The position numbers and the translations under genes were made by a program. A stretch of DNA of 64,000 bases, from assembly GCF_902459535.1 (NCBI RefSeq), contig NZ_LR699553.1:2232001-2296000 (forward strand), written 5' to 3'. Below the pieces are notes generated by a model. It was not told the origin of the DNA. It saw nothing but the letters and a program-made list of their open reading frames with translations, and did no database searches. This DNA comes from Paraburkholderia dioscoreae (GTDB lineage: Bacteria > Pseudomonadota > Gammaproteobacteria > Burkholderiales > Burkholderiaceae). Every line of letters starts with the position of its first letter. Positions within the stretch are counted from its first letter, which is position 1. This document shows positions 36,142 to 44,474 of this stretch, one piece after another.

Positions 36142-37392
36142 ATGAAGAGTGAAAGAGATCGAGGTTCCGCAAAGTCGTCCCGCTCGAACGGGTCGGCCGC
36201 AGTAACCCAAACGCGTGCCGGTCGCACGCGCAAACTATTGTTGTGGGGCGCCTTACTCGTCATACTGCCCGCCTGTGTCGGCGCCGCGGTCAGTTGGGCC
36301 TTCACGCCGCACACACCCGCTCATCCGCAAATCGTTCTCGGCGACGGCACGCATGGTCCGCTCGGCATGGCATGGGTGCCCGGCGGCCAGTTCCTCATGG
36401 GCAGCGACGCCAAACAGGCGCAACCGAACGAACGCCCCGCGCACAAGGTCAAGGTGCATGGCTTCTGGATGGACCGCCATCACGTTACCAATGCCGAATT
36501 CCGCCGTTTCGTCGAAGCCACCGGTTACGTCACCACGGCCGAGAAGAAACCCGACTGGGACACCCTGAAAGTCCAGTTGCCGCCGGGCACGCCGCGCCCG
36601 CCCGAGAGTGCGATGGTGGCGGGTGCGATGGTGTTCGTCGGCACCAGCCGTCCCGTCCCGCTAGACGACTATTCGCAGTGGTGGCGCTACGTGCCTGGCG
36701 CCGACTGGCGTCATCCAACCGGTCCAGACAGCAACATCATCGGTAAAGACGATCACCCCGTGGTTCAGGTGTCCTACGAAGACGCACAAGCTTATGCGAA
36801 ATGGGCCGGCAAGCGTCTGCCGACCGAAGCCGAATGGGAATTCGCCGCGCGTGGCGGCCTCGAACAGGCCACTTATGCATGGGGCGATCAGTTCTCTCCC
36901 GACGGCAAGCAGATGGCCAACGTGTGGCAAGGCCAGCAGCCCCAGTCTTTCCCCGTCGTCAATCCGAAAGCGGGCGGCGCGCTCGGCACGAGCCCCGCGG
37001 GGACTTTTCCGGCCAACGGCTACGGCCTTTCCGATATGACCGGCAACGCCTGGCAGTGGGTTGCCGACTGGTATCGCGCGGATCAGTTCAGGCGCGAGGC
37101 GGTGAGCACCAGCGCGATCGACAACCCGGTGGGCCCGAGCGATTCGTGGGATCCCGCCGACCAGGGTGTGCCCGTCAACGCCCCCAAGCGCGTGACACGC
37201 GGCGGCTCGTTCCTCTGCAACGAAATCTATTGCCTGAGCTACCGGCCCAGTGCGAGACGCGGCACCGATCCTTACAACAGCATGTCGCATCTGGGCTTCC
37301 GGCTGGTCATGGACGAAGACACCTGGAAAGAAGCCGGCGCGCGCCAGGCTTCGGCGAGAGCCGCCGGCGTGCCTGGTGCCCCCGGCGGTTAG
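36142..37392 (+). CDS. Formylglycine-generating enzyme family protein
   Basis: A 416-residue protein from ATG 36142; a TTG 39 bases upstream is also in frame. A basic N-terminus and one hydrophobic segment (LLLWGALLVILPACVGAAV) point to membrane anchoring or export. The FGE-sulfatase domain runs from WVPGGQFLMGSD to GFRLV. RLPTEAEWEFAARGG and GNAWQWVADWY are standard, and GGSFLCNEIYCLSYRPSAR holds the two active-site Cys of aerobic FGE. FGE oxidises a sulfatase Cys to formylglycine. An arylsulfatase with a CTAGR site is encoded 1.3 kb downstream, so the substrate is apparent. Confidence 0.92.
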   Translation: MKSERDRGSAKSSRSNGSAAVTQTRAGRTRKLLLWGALLVILPACVGAAVSWAFTPHTPAHPQIVLGDGTHGPLGMAWVPGGQFLMGSDAKQAQPNERPAHKVKVHGFWMDRHHVTNAEFRRFVEATGYVTTAEKKPDWDTLKVQLPPGTPRPPESAMVAGAMVFVGTSRPVPLDDYSQWWRYVPGADWRHPTGPDSNIIGKDDHPVVQVSYEDAQAYAKWAGKRLPTEAEWEFAARGGLEQATYAWGDQFSPDGKQMANVWQGQQPQSFPVVNPKAGGALGTSPAGTFPANGYGLSDMTGNAWQWVADWYRADQFRREAVSTSAIDNPVGPSDSWDPADQGVPVNAPKRVTRGGSFLCNEIYCLSYRPSARRGTDPYNSMSHLGFRLVMDEDTWKEAGARQASARAAGVPGAPGG

Positions 37393-37496
37393 CGCGCACC
37401 GTACTGCTGGCAAACCCTTATTTTTTGCGCCCGTGATCTGCCGGCGCGCATGGCGATCGTCCGTCTGATCGTCTGTCTAATTGAACTGGAGCCTGG

Positions 37497-38555
37497 ATGC
37501 AACTGTGCCATCAGCCTGTGTGGTCGAGCCGTGCCTTGCTCATGATGCGAGCCGCATGGATCGTGTTGAGTCTCGCCGGCTGCGTCGCGCCGCACAACTG
37601 CGTGGCGCCCGCCCAACCCACGGCGAGCAACCCCGCCGCCACACTGCCCTCATGGCGTGATACATCCGCGAAACAGGCTATCGAGTCGTTCGTTGCCGAC
37701 GTTACGCGCGAGGGTTCGTCGTCGTTCGTGCCGCCTGCGGAACGCATCGCCGTGTTCGACAACGACGGCACGCTGTGGAGCGAACAGCCGTTGTATTTTC
37801 AGTTTGTCTTCATGCTCGATCAGGTGAAGGCAGCCGCACCGCAGCATCCCGAGTGGAAAGACAATCCGGCTTTCAAGGCGCTCATTGCGAAAGACTACGG
37901 CGCGCTCGCGAACCAGCAGAAGGCGTTGCAGCAGTTAGTCGCGGTGGCCAATAGCGGTATGACCGTCGACGACTACGACAAGACCATCAGCGCGTGGCTG
38001 GCCAGCGCGCGACATCCGAAATTCGGACGCCTTTATACAGACCTCGTCTATCAGCCGCAACTGGAATTGCTGGCCTATCTGCGTGCCAACGGCTTCAAGA
38101 CCTTCATCGTCTCGGGCGGCACGATCGAGTTCATGCGGGTGTGGGCCGAGAAGGCATACGGTATTCCTCCCGAGCAGGTCGTCGGCTCCAGCCAGGTGGT
38201 GCAGTACGAAGTGCGCAACGGCAAACCCGTTCTCGTGCGCGAACCCAAACTCGATTTCGTGGACGACGGCGCGGGCAAACCCGTCGGCATTTATCGCAAC
38301 ATCGGCCACAAGCCGATTTTCGCGTTCGGCAACTCCGACGGCGATCTGCAAATGTTGCAGTACACCGCCGCCGGTCCTGGGCGGCACCTCGCGCTGCTGC
38401 TGCATCACGACGACGCCGTGCGTGAATTCGCTTATGACCGCGCGTCGAAAGTCGGCAAGCTGGACAAGGCGTGGGACGAAGCTGTCACTGAGGGCTGGAC
38501 TGTGGTGAGCATGAAAAACGATTGGCAAACAGTCTTTCCCGCGCCGCGGCAGTAA
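37497..38555 (+). CDS. HAD-superfamily phosphatase, predicted lipoprotein
   Basis: A 352-residue protein; ATG 37497 follows CTGGAG by 6 bases. The lipobox is SLAGCVAP (Cys about 28). HAD motif I is VFDNDGTLW near residue 85, motif II is FIVSGG near residue 205, and the acidic motif is GNSDGDLQM near residue 280. Relatives are periplasmic acid phosphatases or phosphoserine-phosphatase-like enzymes. It lies between the FGE and sulfatase genes on the same strand, suggesting joint work on sulfated or phosphorylated substrates outside the cytoplasm. Confidence 0.82.
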   Translation: MQLCHQPVWSSRALLMMRAAWIVLSLAGCVAPHNCVAPAQPTASNPAATLPSWRDTSAKQAIESFVADVTREGSSSFVPPAERIAVFDNDGTLWSEQPLYFQFVFMLDQVKAAAPQHPEWKDNPAFKALIAKDYGALANQQKALQQLVAVANSGMTVDDYDKTISAWLASARHPKFGRLYTDLVYQPQLELLAYLRANGFKTFIVSGGTIEFMRVWAEKAYGIPPEQVVGSSQVVQYEVRNGKPVLVREPKLDFVDDGAGKPVGIYRNIGHKPIFAFGNSDGDLQMLQYTAAGPGRHLALLLHHDDAVREFAYDRASKVGKLDKAWDEAVTEGWTVVSMKNDWQTVFPAPRQ

Positions 38556-38668
38556 GCGGCGCGCGGCAAGTTCGGGCCGCGGACTGCCGGCGGCCGACGA
38601 GGGGCGACCCCGTCACGCTGAACATTGCGTAATGGGTGAATAAGAGTCAACTCCATTGGAGCGACAAA

Positions 38669-40351
38669 ATGACAAAGTTGTTAAAAAGAGGGCGTTACGC
38701 GTTGGGGGCCGGCGCGCTTGCCCTTGCCGCGTTCGGTGCGGTGATTTTTCCATCCATCAACGCGCCGGCCCAAACCCAACCGGCGGCCAAACCCGCCGCC
38801 ACGAGCGCGCCGCAGCCGGCCGCGAAGTCTTCGGCGAAACCGAACATCCTTGTGATTTTCGGCGACGACGTCGGCCAGGCGAATATCAGCGCCTACACCC
38901 GCGGCGTGGTCGGTTACAAGACGCCGAATATCGACCGCATTGCCAATGAAGGCATGATTTTCACGGACTATTACGCCGAGAACAGTTGTACGGCGGGTCG
39001 ATCTTCCTTCATCACCGGTCAATCGCCATTGCGCACCGGGCTATCCAAAGTCGGCGCACCCGGCGCACCGGTCGGTCTGCAAAAGGGAGACATGACAATC
39101 GCTCAGGCACTCAAGCCGCTCGGCTATGCAACCGGTCAGTTCGGCAAGAACCACCTCGGCGACAAGAACGAGTACCTGCCGACCAATCACGGCTTCGACG
39201 AGTTCTACGGCAACCTGTATCACCTGAATGCCGAAGAGGAACCCGAGCGCCCTTATTGGCCGAAGGACAAGAACGACCCTTACGTGAAAAACTTCTCGCC
39301 GCGCGGCGTGATTCATAGCACGTCGGACGGCAAGGTTCAGGACACCGGCCCGCTCACGGTCAAACGCATGGAAACCATCGACGACGAAACGGGCGCGCAC
39401 GCGGAGGAATTCATCCGCAAGCAGGTCAAGAACGGCACGCCCTTCTTCGTCTGGATGAACTTCACGCGAATGCACGTCTTCACCCACGTGCGCCCGGAGT
39501 TCAGGGGCAAGAGCGGCATGCCCGGCAACGAATATGCCGATGGCATGTGGGAGCACGACCAGGACGTCGGCAAACTGCTCAAGCTGCTGGATGACCTGAA
39601 CATCTCCAGAAACACCATCGTCATCTACACAACGGACAATGGGCCGAACCAGTTTTCGTGGCCTGACGCGGCAACCACGCCGTTCCGCAGCGAGAAGGAC
39701 TCTAACTGGGAAGGCGCGTTCCGGGTGCCGGCCATGGTGCGATGGCCGGGGCATATCAAAGCTGGCGAGACGTCCAACAGCATGTTCTCAGGGCTCGACT
39801 GGTTTCCGACGCTACTCGCCGCGGCGGGAGACGGCGGCGTGAAGGACCGCTTGCTGAAAGGGTGGGCGCCCAAGGCCGGGGGCACAAGCTTCAGGAATCA
39901 TCTTGACGGGTACAACCAGTTGCCGTTCCTCACGGGGCAGACGACTCAGGATCCGCGTACCGAGTTCTTCTACTTCAACGACGACGGCGAACTGGTGGCA
40001 ATGCGCTGGGATAAAGATGGAAACGCATGGAAGACCGTGTTCTGCGAGCAGCGCGCCAAGGGCAATCTGGAAATCTGGCAGGATCCATTCGTATGTCTGC
40101 GTTTTCCGAAGGTGTTCAACCTGCGAATGGACCCATACGAAAGAGCTGACGTGACGTCCGATCAGTACAACGACTGGTTGGTGAAGAACGCTTATCTCGT
40201 TGCCATCTCGACGATGAAAGCCACGGAATTCCTTCAGACGTTCGTTCAATACCCGCCGAGCCAACGTCCTGCGAGTTTCAGCGTCGACCAGGTGCGCCGG
40301 CAAGTCGACAAGAAGATCGACGAGTCGTTCAGAAAACGCGGACTAGAGTAA
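38669..40351 (+). CDS. Arylsulfatase, formylglycine type
   Basis: A 560-residue sulfatase; ATG 38669 follows TTGGAGCGACAAA. A signal-like hydrophobic segment (residues 10-30) ends near APAQ. NILVIFGDDVGQAN supplies metal-binding Asp66/67; SCTAGRSSFITGQ has Cys107, the residue converted to formylglycine, in the CxAxR consensus. GKNHLGD and TDNGPN are further active-site motifs. The Cys-type site needs aerobic FGE, encoded upstream in the same cluster. Export would put it in the periplasm, either before or after modification. Confidence 0.92.
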   Translation: MTKLLKRGRYALGAGALALAAFGAVIFPSINAPAQTQPAAKPAATSAPQPAAKSSAKPNILVIFGDDVGQANISAYTRGVVGYKTPNIDRIANEGMIFTDYYAENSCTAGRSSFITGQSPLRTGLSKVGAPGAPVGLQKGDMTIAQALKPLGYATGQFGKNHLGDKNEYLPTNHGFDEFYGNLYHLNAEEEPERPYWPKDKNDPYVKNFSPRGVIHSTSDGKVQDTGPLTVKRMETIDDETGAHAEEFIRKQVKNGTPFFVWMNFTRMHVFTHVRPEFRGKSGMPGNEYADGMWEHDQDVGKLLKLLDDLNISRNTIVIYTTDNGPNQFSWPDAATTPFRSEKDSNWEGAFRVPAMVRWPGHIKAGETSNSMFSGLDWFPTLLAAAGDGGVKDRLLKGWAPKAGGTSFRNHLDGYNQLPFLTGQTTQDPRTEFFYFNDDGELVAMRWDKDGNAWKTVFCEQRAKGNLEIWQDPFVCLRFPKVFNLRMDPYERADVTSDQYNDWLVKNAYLVAISTMKATEFLQTFVQYPPSQRPASFSVDQVRRQVDKKIDESFRKRGLE

Positions 40352-40466
40352 GACGTTCGAGTGCTGCACTTGCCGGCTTCGACCGGCAGATGCAGCGCTT
40401 GCGCGCTTCGAACTCAAAGTCCATTCGCTTCGTCCCGACTTACTTCATCCGCGCACACTTCATCCA

Positions 40467-43094
40467 ATGCCCCAAACGTTGGCTCACCGCGCCAAAAGCT
40501 CACGCCGAGCGCGTCGCGCACACGAACGCGCGCAACGTCACGCCGATCCGCGTGAACGCAGACCGGCTGAACCGGGCGACATTCCCGCGTCGCCGGCTTT
40601 ATCCGTTGCCTGGCCGATGCTCCTGCTGTTTGCATCGGGCGCGGCATCGCTGATTTACCAGGTGCTGTGGATCAAACAATTGGCACTCGTCGTCGGTGTC
40701 GACGTCCAGGCGGTCACGACCGGCGTGAGCGCTTTTTTCGCGGGTCTCGCGCTGGGCGGCTGGCTGCTAGGCAGGCTGGCCGACCGCGTCTCACGGCCGT
40801 TGTTACTTTACGCCGTACTGGAAGGCGGCGCGACGGTGCTGGCGGTGGCCGGCACCGTCGCGTTGGCGCACGCGGCCGCGCCGTTCGCATGGCTGCAGGA
40901 TCGCACCGGGCCGTTTGCATGGACGTTGCCGTTCGCGCTGGTCGGCCTGCCTGCCGTGTTGATGGGCGGCACGCTGCCGGTGCTGATGCGTGCGCTGCGC
41001 CTTGGCGCGACACGGCTGGGCCGCGCTGGCGCACACCTGTATGCGGCCAATACGGGTGGCGCGATCGGCGGTACGCTCGCCGCCGCCTTCATGCTGATTC
41101 CGTTGCTTGGCGTGCAAGGCAGCGCGTTCGTTGCTGCCGGGTTGAACGCGTTTGCCGCACTGATCGCATTGCTCATTCGCCGATTCAATTGTGCACGCGA
41201 GCCTGTCGATGTATCTCCGCCCGAAACGACCTCTTCCGCCGAAGCAGCCGCGGACCAGGCCGCGCCCGGCGCACGCCTCGCCGTCGCACTCTATGCGCTT
41301 GCCGGCGGCATCGCGCTGGGTTACGAGGTCGTGTGGTCGCAACTGATCGTCCAGTTCATCAGCACCCGCAGCTTCGCTTTCGCGATCGTACTTGCCACGT
41401 ACCTGCTCGGGCTCACGCTCGGCAGCGCACTCGGCTCGCGCCATGTCGATCGCACGCGCGACCCGTGGGGTGTGTTCGCGCTGCTGATCGTGACCGCCGG
41501 ACTCGTCGCGCTGCTGGAAGTCGCCGCGTTGGGCGGCTGGCTGCTCCAATGGCAAAGCCTGGCGCGCGAGGCAACGCTCTCCGCCACCGGCAGCCTGCTC
41601 GCCGCCATGTGCGCGGGTTTTGCGGTCGCGGCCGCGTGCATTGTCTTCGTACCCACGTTGTTGCTGGGCGCCGCGTTCCCTTTCGCGCTGCGCGTGAGCG
41701 TGGATGCCCGGCACACCGGCCGCGATGTCGGCACCGTGGTAGCGCTCAATACCGCAGGCGGTATTGCCGGCACGCTGATCGCCGGCTTCCTGCTCGTGCC
41801 GGCACTCGGGCTGGTTCATGCGCTCGCGGTGCTCGCAGTCCTTGCCGGCGCAGTGGGCGCCGTCGCTGTGTGGCGCGGTTGCGGCGTACGGCGCGGCATT
41901 CGCTGGAGTGTGCCGGTGCTTGCTGTGGCGACTCTGGGTGCCGTACTGCTGACGCCATCGGACCGTCTCGCCACCCTGCTCGCCGCAGCGCGCGGCGGCA
42001 CCCTACTCTCCTACGAGGAAAGCGCGGGCGGCACTGTGGCTGTCGTTACGCAGGGCGCGGGCCAGAAACAGTTCCGGCGGCTCTACATTCAGGGAGTCTC
42101 CAACTCCGGCGACGCAATGACCTCGTTGCGCTATATGCGTCTGCAGGCGCTCCTGCCGCTGCTGATTCACCGCGACACGCCACGCAGTGCGCTTGTCATC
42201 GGACTCGGCACGGGCATCACGGGTGGCGCGCTGCTCACGTGGCCCGGCCTCGACAAACGCGCGGTCGCCGAGTTGTTGCCGGCAGTTGTGCACGCCGCGC
42301 CGCAGTTCAAGGGCAACTACGGCATCAGCACCGACCCGCGCGTCGACATCCGCCTGCGCGACGGACGGCGCGAACTACTGCGCAGCAGCGAACGCTACGA
42401 CCTGATCACGCTCGAACCGCCGCCTCCCTCGGCAGCCGGAGTGGTCAATCTTTACTCGTCGGATTTCTACCGGCTGGCGGCCTCGCGTCTGGGCACGAGC
42501 GGCATTGTCGCGCAATGGCTGCCGCTGCCGACCCAGAACGAAGACGACACGCGCTCGCTGATCCAGAGTTTCATCCAGGTGTTTCCGTATGCTGCGCTGT
42601 GGACCACCGAGTTGCACGAAATGATGCTGATTGGTTCGATGCAGCCAATCGAACTGGATGTGCCGCGTATCGAGTCGCGCTTTGCGCAGCCGCAGGTGGC
42701 GGCGGCACTGCGCGAAGTCGGCGTGGCGTCGCCGGCAGCATTGCTTGCGACCTGGATCACCGATCGCGCAGGCCTCGCCTACTACACCGCGGAAGCTGCG
42801 CCCGTAACCGATGATCGGCCGCGTATCGAATACGCGGCGTGGGTGCGGCAAGACGGTTTTCCGGACACGCTCATGCACCTGCTCGCGCTTCGCAGCGAAC
42901 CACCGTTGCGGCACGCGGACGGAATGTTCCGCGCGGCCTTGAACGCGGAGCGCGGTGCGTTGCAAAGCTTCTATGCCGCAGGCCTCGATGCATACCGCGG
43001 CGAGCGTGATGCGTGGTCTCGCGACATTGGCGATGCATTGCAGGCTCGACCGGACAATCCCTACTTCCGGTGGTTCGTCGGCGGCGGGCCATAG
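40467..43094 (+). CDS. Fused multi-pass membrane/spermidine synthase-like protein
   Basis: An 875-residue protein. A start at ATG 40617 (removing 50 basic residues) is possible because no ribosome binding site precedes 40467. About a dozen transmembrane segments fill residues 45-520 (SLIYQVLWIKQLALVVG opens them; the second half repeats a similar entry, LGYEVVWSQLIVQF). The C-terminal third is a spermidine-synthase-like Rossmann domain: ALVIGLGTGITGG and DLITLEPPPPSAAGV. Proteins of this layout are common but their reaction is unknown; the LEPPPPSAAG site departs from true polyamine synthases. It follows the sulfatase gene by 115 bases. Confidence 0.82.
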   Translation: MPQTLAHRAKSSRRARRAHERAQRHADPRERRPAEPGDIPASPALSVAWPMLLLFASGAASLIYQVLWIKQLALVVGVDVQAVTTGVSAFFAGLALGGWLLGRLADRVSRPLLLYAVLEGGATVLAVAGTVALAHAAAPFAWLQDRTGPFAWTLPFALVGLPAVLMGGTLPVLMRALRLGATRLGRAGAHLYAANTGGAIGGTLAAAFMLIPLLGVQGSAFVAAGLNAFAALIALLIRRFNCAREPVDVSPPETTSSAEAAADQAAPGARLAVALYALAGGIALGYEVVWSQLIVQFISTRSFAFAIVLATYLLGLTLGSALGSRHVDRTRDPWGVFALLIVTAGLVALLEVAALGGWLLQWQSLAREATLSATGSLLAAMCAGFAVAAACIVFVPTLLLGAAFPFALRVSVDARHTGRDVGTVVALNTAGGIAGTLIAGFLLVPALGLVHALAVLAVLAGAVGAVAVWRGCGVRRGIRWSVPVLAVATLGAVLLTPSDRLATLLAAARGGTLLSYEESAGGTVAVVTQGAGQKQFRRLYIQGVSNSGDAMTSLRYMRLQALLPLLIHRDTPRSALVIGLGTGITGGALLTWPGLDKRAVAELLPAVVHAAPQFKGNYGISTDPRVDIRLRDGRRELLRSSERYDLITLEPPPPSAAGVVNLYSSDFYRLAASRLGTSGIVAQWLPLPTQNEDDTRSLIQSFIQVFPYAALWTTELHEMMLIGSMQPIELDVPRIESRFAQPQVAAALREVGVASPAALLATWITDRAGLAYYTAEAAPVTDDRPRIEYAAWVRQDGFPDTLMHLLALRSEPPLRHADGMFRAALNAERGALQSFYAAGLDAYRGERDAWSRDIGDALQARPDNPYFRWFVGGGP

Positions 43095-43096
43095 TG

Positions 43097-43123
43097 CTGG
43101 ATGCGCGCGTGGCGCGCATCCAG
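43097..43123. terminator. Bidirectional terminator hairpin
   Basis: CTGGATGCGCGC and GCGCGCATCCAG form a perfect 12-base stem around the loop GTG. It sits between two convergent genes, 3 bases after the spermidine-synthase-like stop and 14 bases before the stop of the glycine-zipper gene, as expected for a shared terminator. Confidence 0.8.
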
Positions 43124-43136
43124 CTGCTACCGAACC

Positions 43137-43586
43137 TTACTGAACCGTATAGCCTTTACCTTGCATGCAGGCTCCATAAGCGTGCCAATAAGTGCTCATT
43201 GCCGATTGCTGGTTGGCCTGCGCCGTTTGCGCCTGCGCAGCGTGTTGCTGACGGCTGCGCACACCGCCGGCGAGCGCGCCCGCGGTCGCGCCGACTGCGG
43301 CACCGTGTCCGGCGTCGTTGTTACTCACGTCACCAACGATCGCGCCTGCCGCGGCCCCGCGTGCAGCACCCCGGACGCGCGCGCCGGTTGGGCCCGACGG
43401 CGGCGGAGGCGTTTGCGCGACCACGGCCGGGTCGATGCCGGTGCTTTGTTTCGCCCATGAGTAGCAGGCGCCGTCGTCCGACATCTGCTGCTGCTGGCTT
43501 TGTCCATGCGCAGGATAAACGGCCGGTTTTTGCGCCAGGGCGAGCGCGCTCACACTGGCCAGGATCATCACGGCGAATCGTTTCAT
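43137..43586 (-). CDS. Glycine-zipper protein, secreted
   Basis: A 149-residue protein with a signal peptide (MKRFAVMILASVSALALAQ). GARVRGAARGAAAGAIVGD and GHGAAVGATAGALAGGV form a glycine-zipper pair, which may insert in membranes. Cys near residue 41 (GACYSWAKQ) and in the tail (GACMQGKGY) could form a disulfide. This YMGG-like family is widespread in Burkholderiales with no known function. Confidence 0.75.
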   Translation of the reverse strand: MKRFAVMILASVSALALAQKPAVYPAHGQSQQQQMSDDGACYSWAKQSTGIDPAVVAQTPPPPSGPTGARVRGAARGAAAGAIVGDVSNNDAGHGAAVGATAGALAGGVRSRQQHAAQAQTAQANQQSAMSTYWHAYGACMQGKGYTVQ

Positions 43587-43905
43587 ATCGGTCTCTCAAT
43601 GGGTTGAGCGCTTGAGTGGCACGTGCACGGATCAGATGTGCCCGCACGCACCGATCGCCGCTTTACAGGTCTACGGAGAAGGAACCGCAGCTTAGCTGAA
43701 AGGATTCGGAAAACACTTAACGTAAATGTGTTTTTACATTAATCGATTGATATCGAGCCGCGCTAATATTCTGTCGCTTCATGCACAGTTTTCGAACGAT
43801 ACCTTGAACGCATAGATGACTGATGCGACAAGATGTCCGTGCGCCGTGATTCGAACAGTCGGGTTGGGCTGCGCGTCCGCGCAAATGGACAACGGAACGC
43901 CCCGT
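43587..43905. other. AT-rich gene-free stretch
   Basis: About 319 bases without a supportable gene. 43700-43790 is clearly AT-rich. It should hold the promoter of the minus-strand glycine-zipper gene. No inverted repeat or RNA gene was recognised. Confidence 0.4.
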
Positions 43906-44337
43906 ATGAAGCGTGAATTAAGAAAGAGCGATCGCTTGCTGCATGCAACTTTCCTCGAAAAGCGTTTCTCGAAAAAACGAAACGGGCGCAGGCTGAATCA
44001 TGTGTGGCTTGACCTCTTCGGACAGCACGCCGACTATCTCAATGTTATTCAATCACCATATGAGACCCGTGCACGAAACGCAAGGACATTGTTAGATGGG
44101 CTGACGGTCGGAAAAAGCGCTTCAAGCGTCAAGCCGCTAATCCATCAGCAAAAGAAATTCAACAAGAATTTATTTGAGCAAAAGATTGCACACTTCGAGG
44201 GAAAAGGTTTATTAATCTTGCCATCAAGCTTGTCAACCAGTGAGCGTAGCCTGCAGCACGATTCGGAGTCCATTCGAAGTGCGATCTACGTGGGTCTTGC
44301 GTGGGTCTTGCGTGGGTCTTGCGTGGGTCTTGCGTAG
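43906..44337 (+). CDS. Hypothetical basic protein in AT-rich segment
   Basis: A 143-residue open frame from ATG 43906 (in-frame starts exist up to 43816). It is rich in Lys and Arg (SKKRNGRRLNHVW) and no domain was recognised. Base composition is lower in GC than its neighbours, and its last 15 residues are encoded by an 11-base tandem repeat, so the present 3' end may be recent. It may be a horizontally acquired orphan or not a gene at all. Confidence 0.35.
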   Translation: MKRELRKSDRLLHATFLEKRFSKKRNGRRLNHVWLDLFGQHADYLNVIQSPYETRARNARTLLDGLTVGKSASSVKPLIHQQKKFNKNLFEQKIAHFEGKGLLILPSSLSTSERSLQHDSESIRSAIYVGLAWVLRGSCVGLA

Positions 44338-44342
44338 GTCTT
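44290..44342. repeat. 11-bp tandem repeat, about 4.8 copies
   Basis: GTGGGTCTTGC is repeated four times exactly at 44290-44333, then GTAGGTCTT at 44334-44342. The unit is not a multiple of three, so copy-number change would alter the frame and stop of the overlapping orphan. It lies 130 bases before the DUF3300 gene. Confidence 0.9.
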
Positions 44343-44474
44343 AAGAGGCGGTCGGCTACGCCAGTTATCAGACCCGCCCAGGCAATCCACCGCGCGAAGG
44401 CACGGCTACGAGGTCGACGTCTCGCGCACCGCACCACCGCGCTATATACAACTTCCAACAGGGGAGACTTGATC

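Noticed and set aside
40667..42814. 715-codon plus-strand frame within the spermidine-synthase-like gene
   Set aside because: Out-of-frame shadow, rich in Arg and lacking motifs; the other frame has transmembrane segments and a Rossmann motif.
44159..44458. 99-codon minus-strand frame across the 11-bp repeat
   Set aside because: Its repetitive Thr-Gln-Asp-Pro pattern comes only from the tandem repeat; no ribosome binding site or domain.
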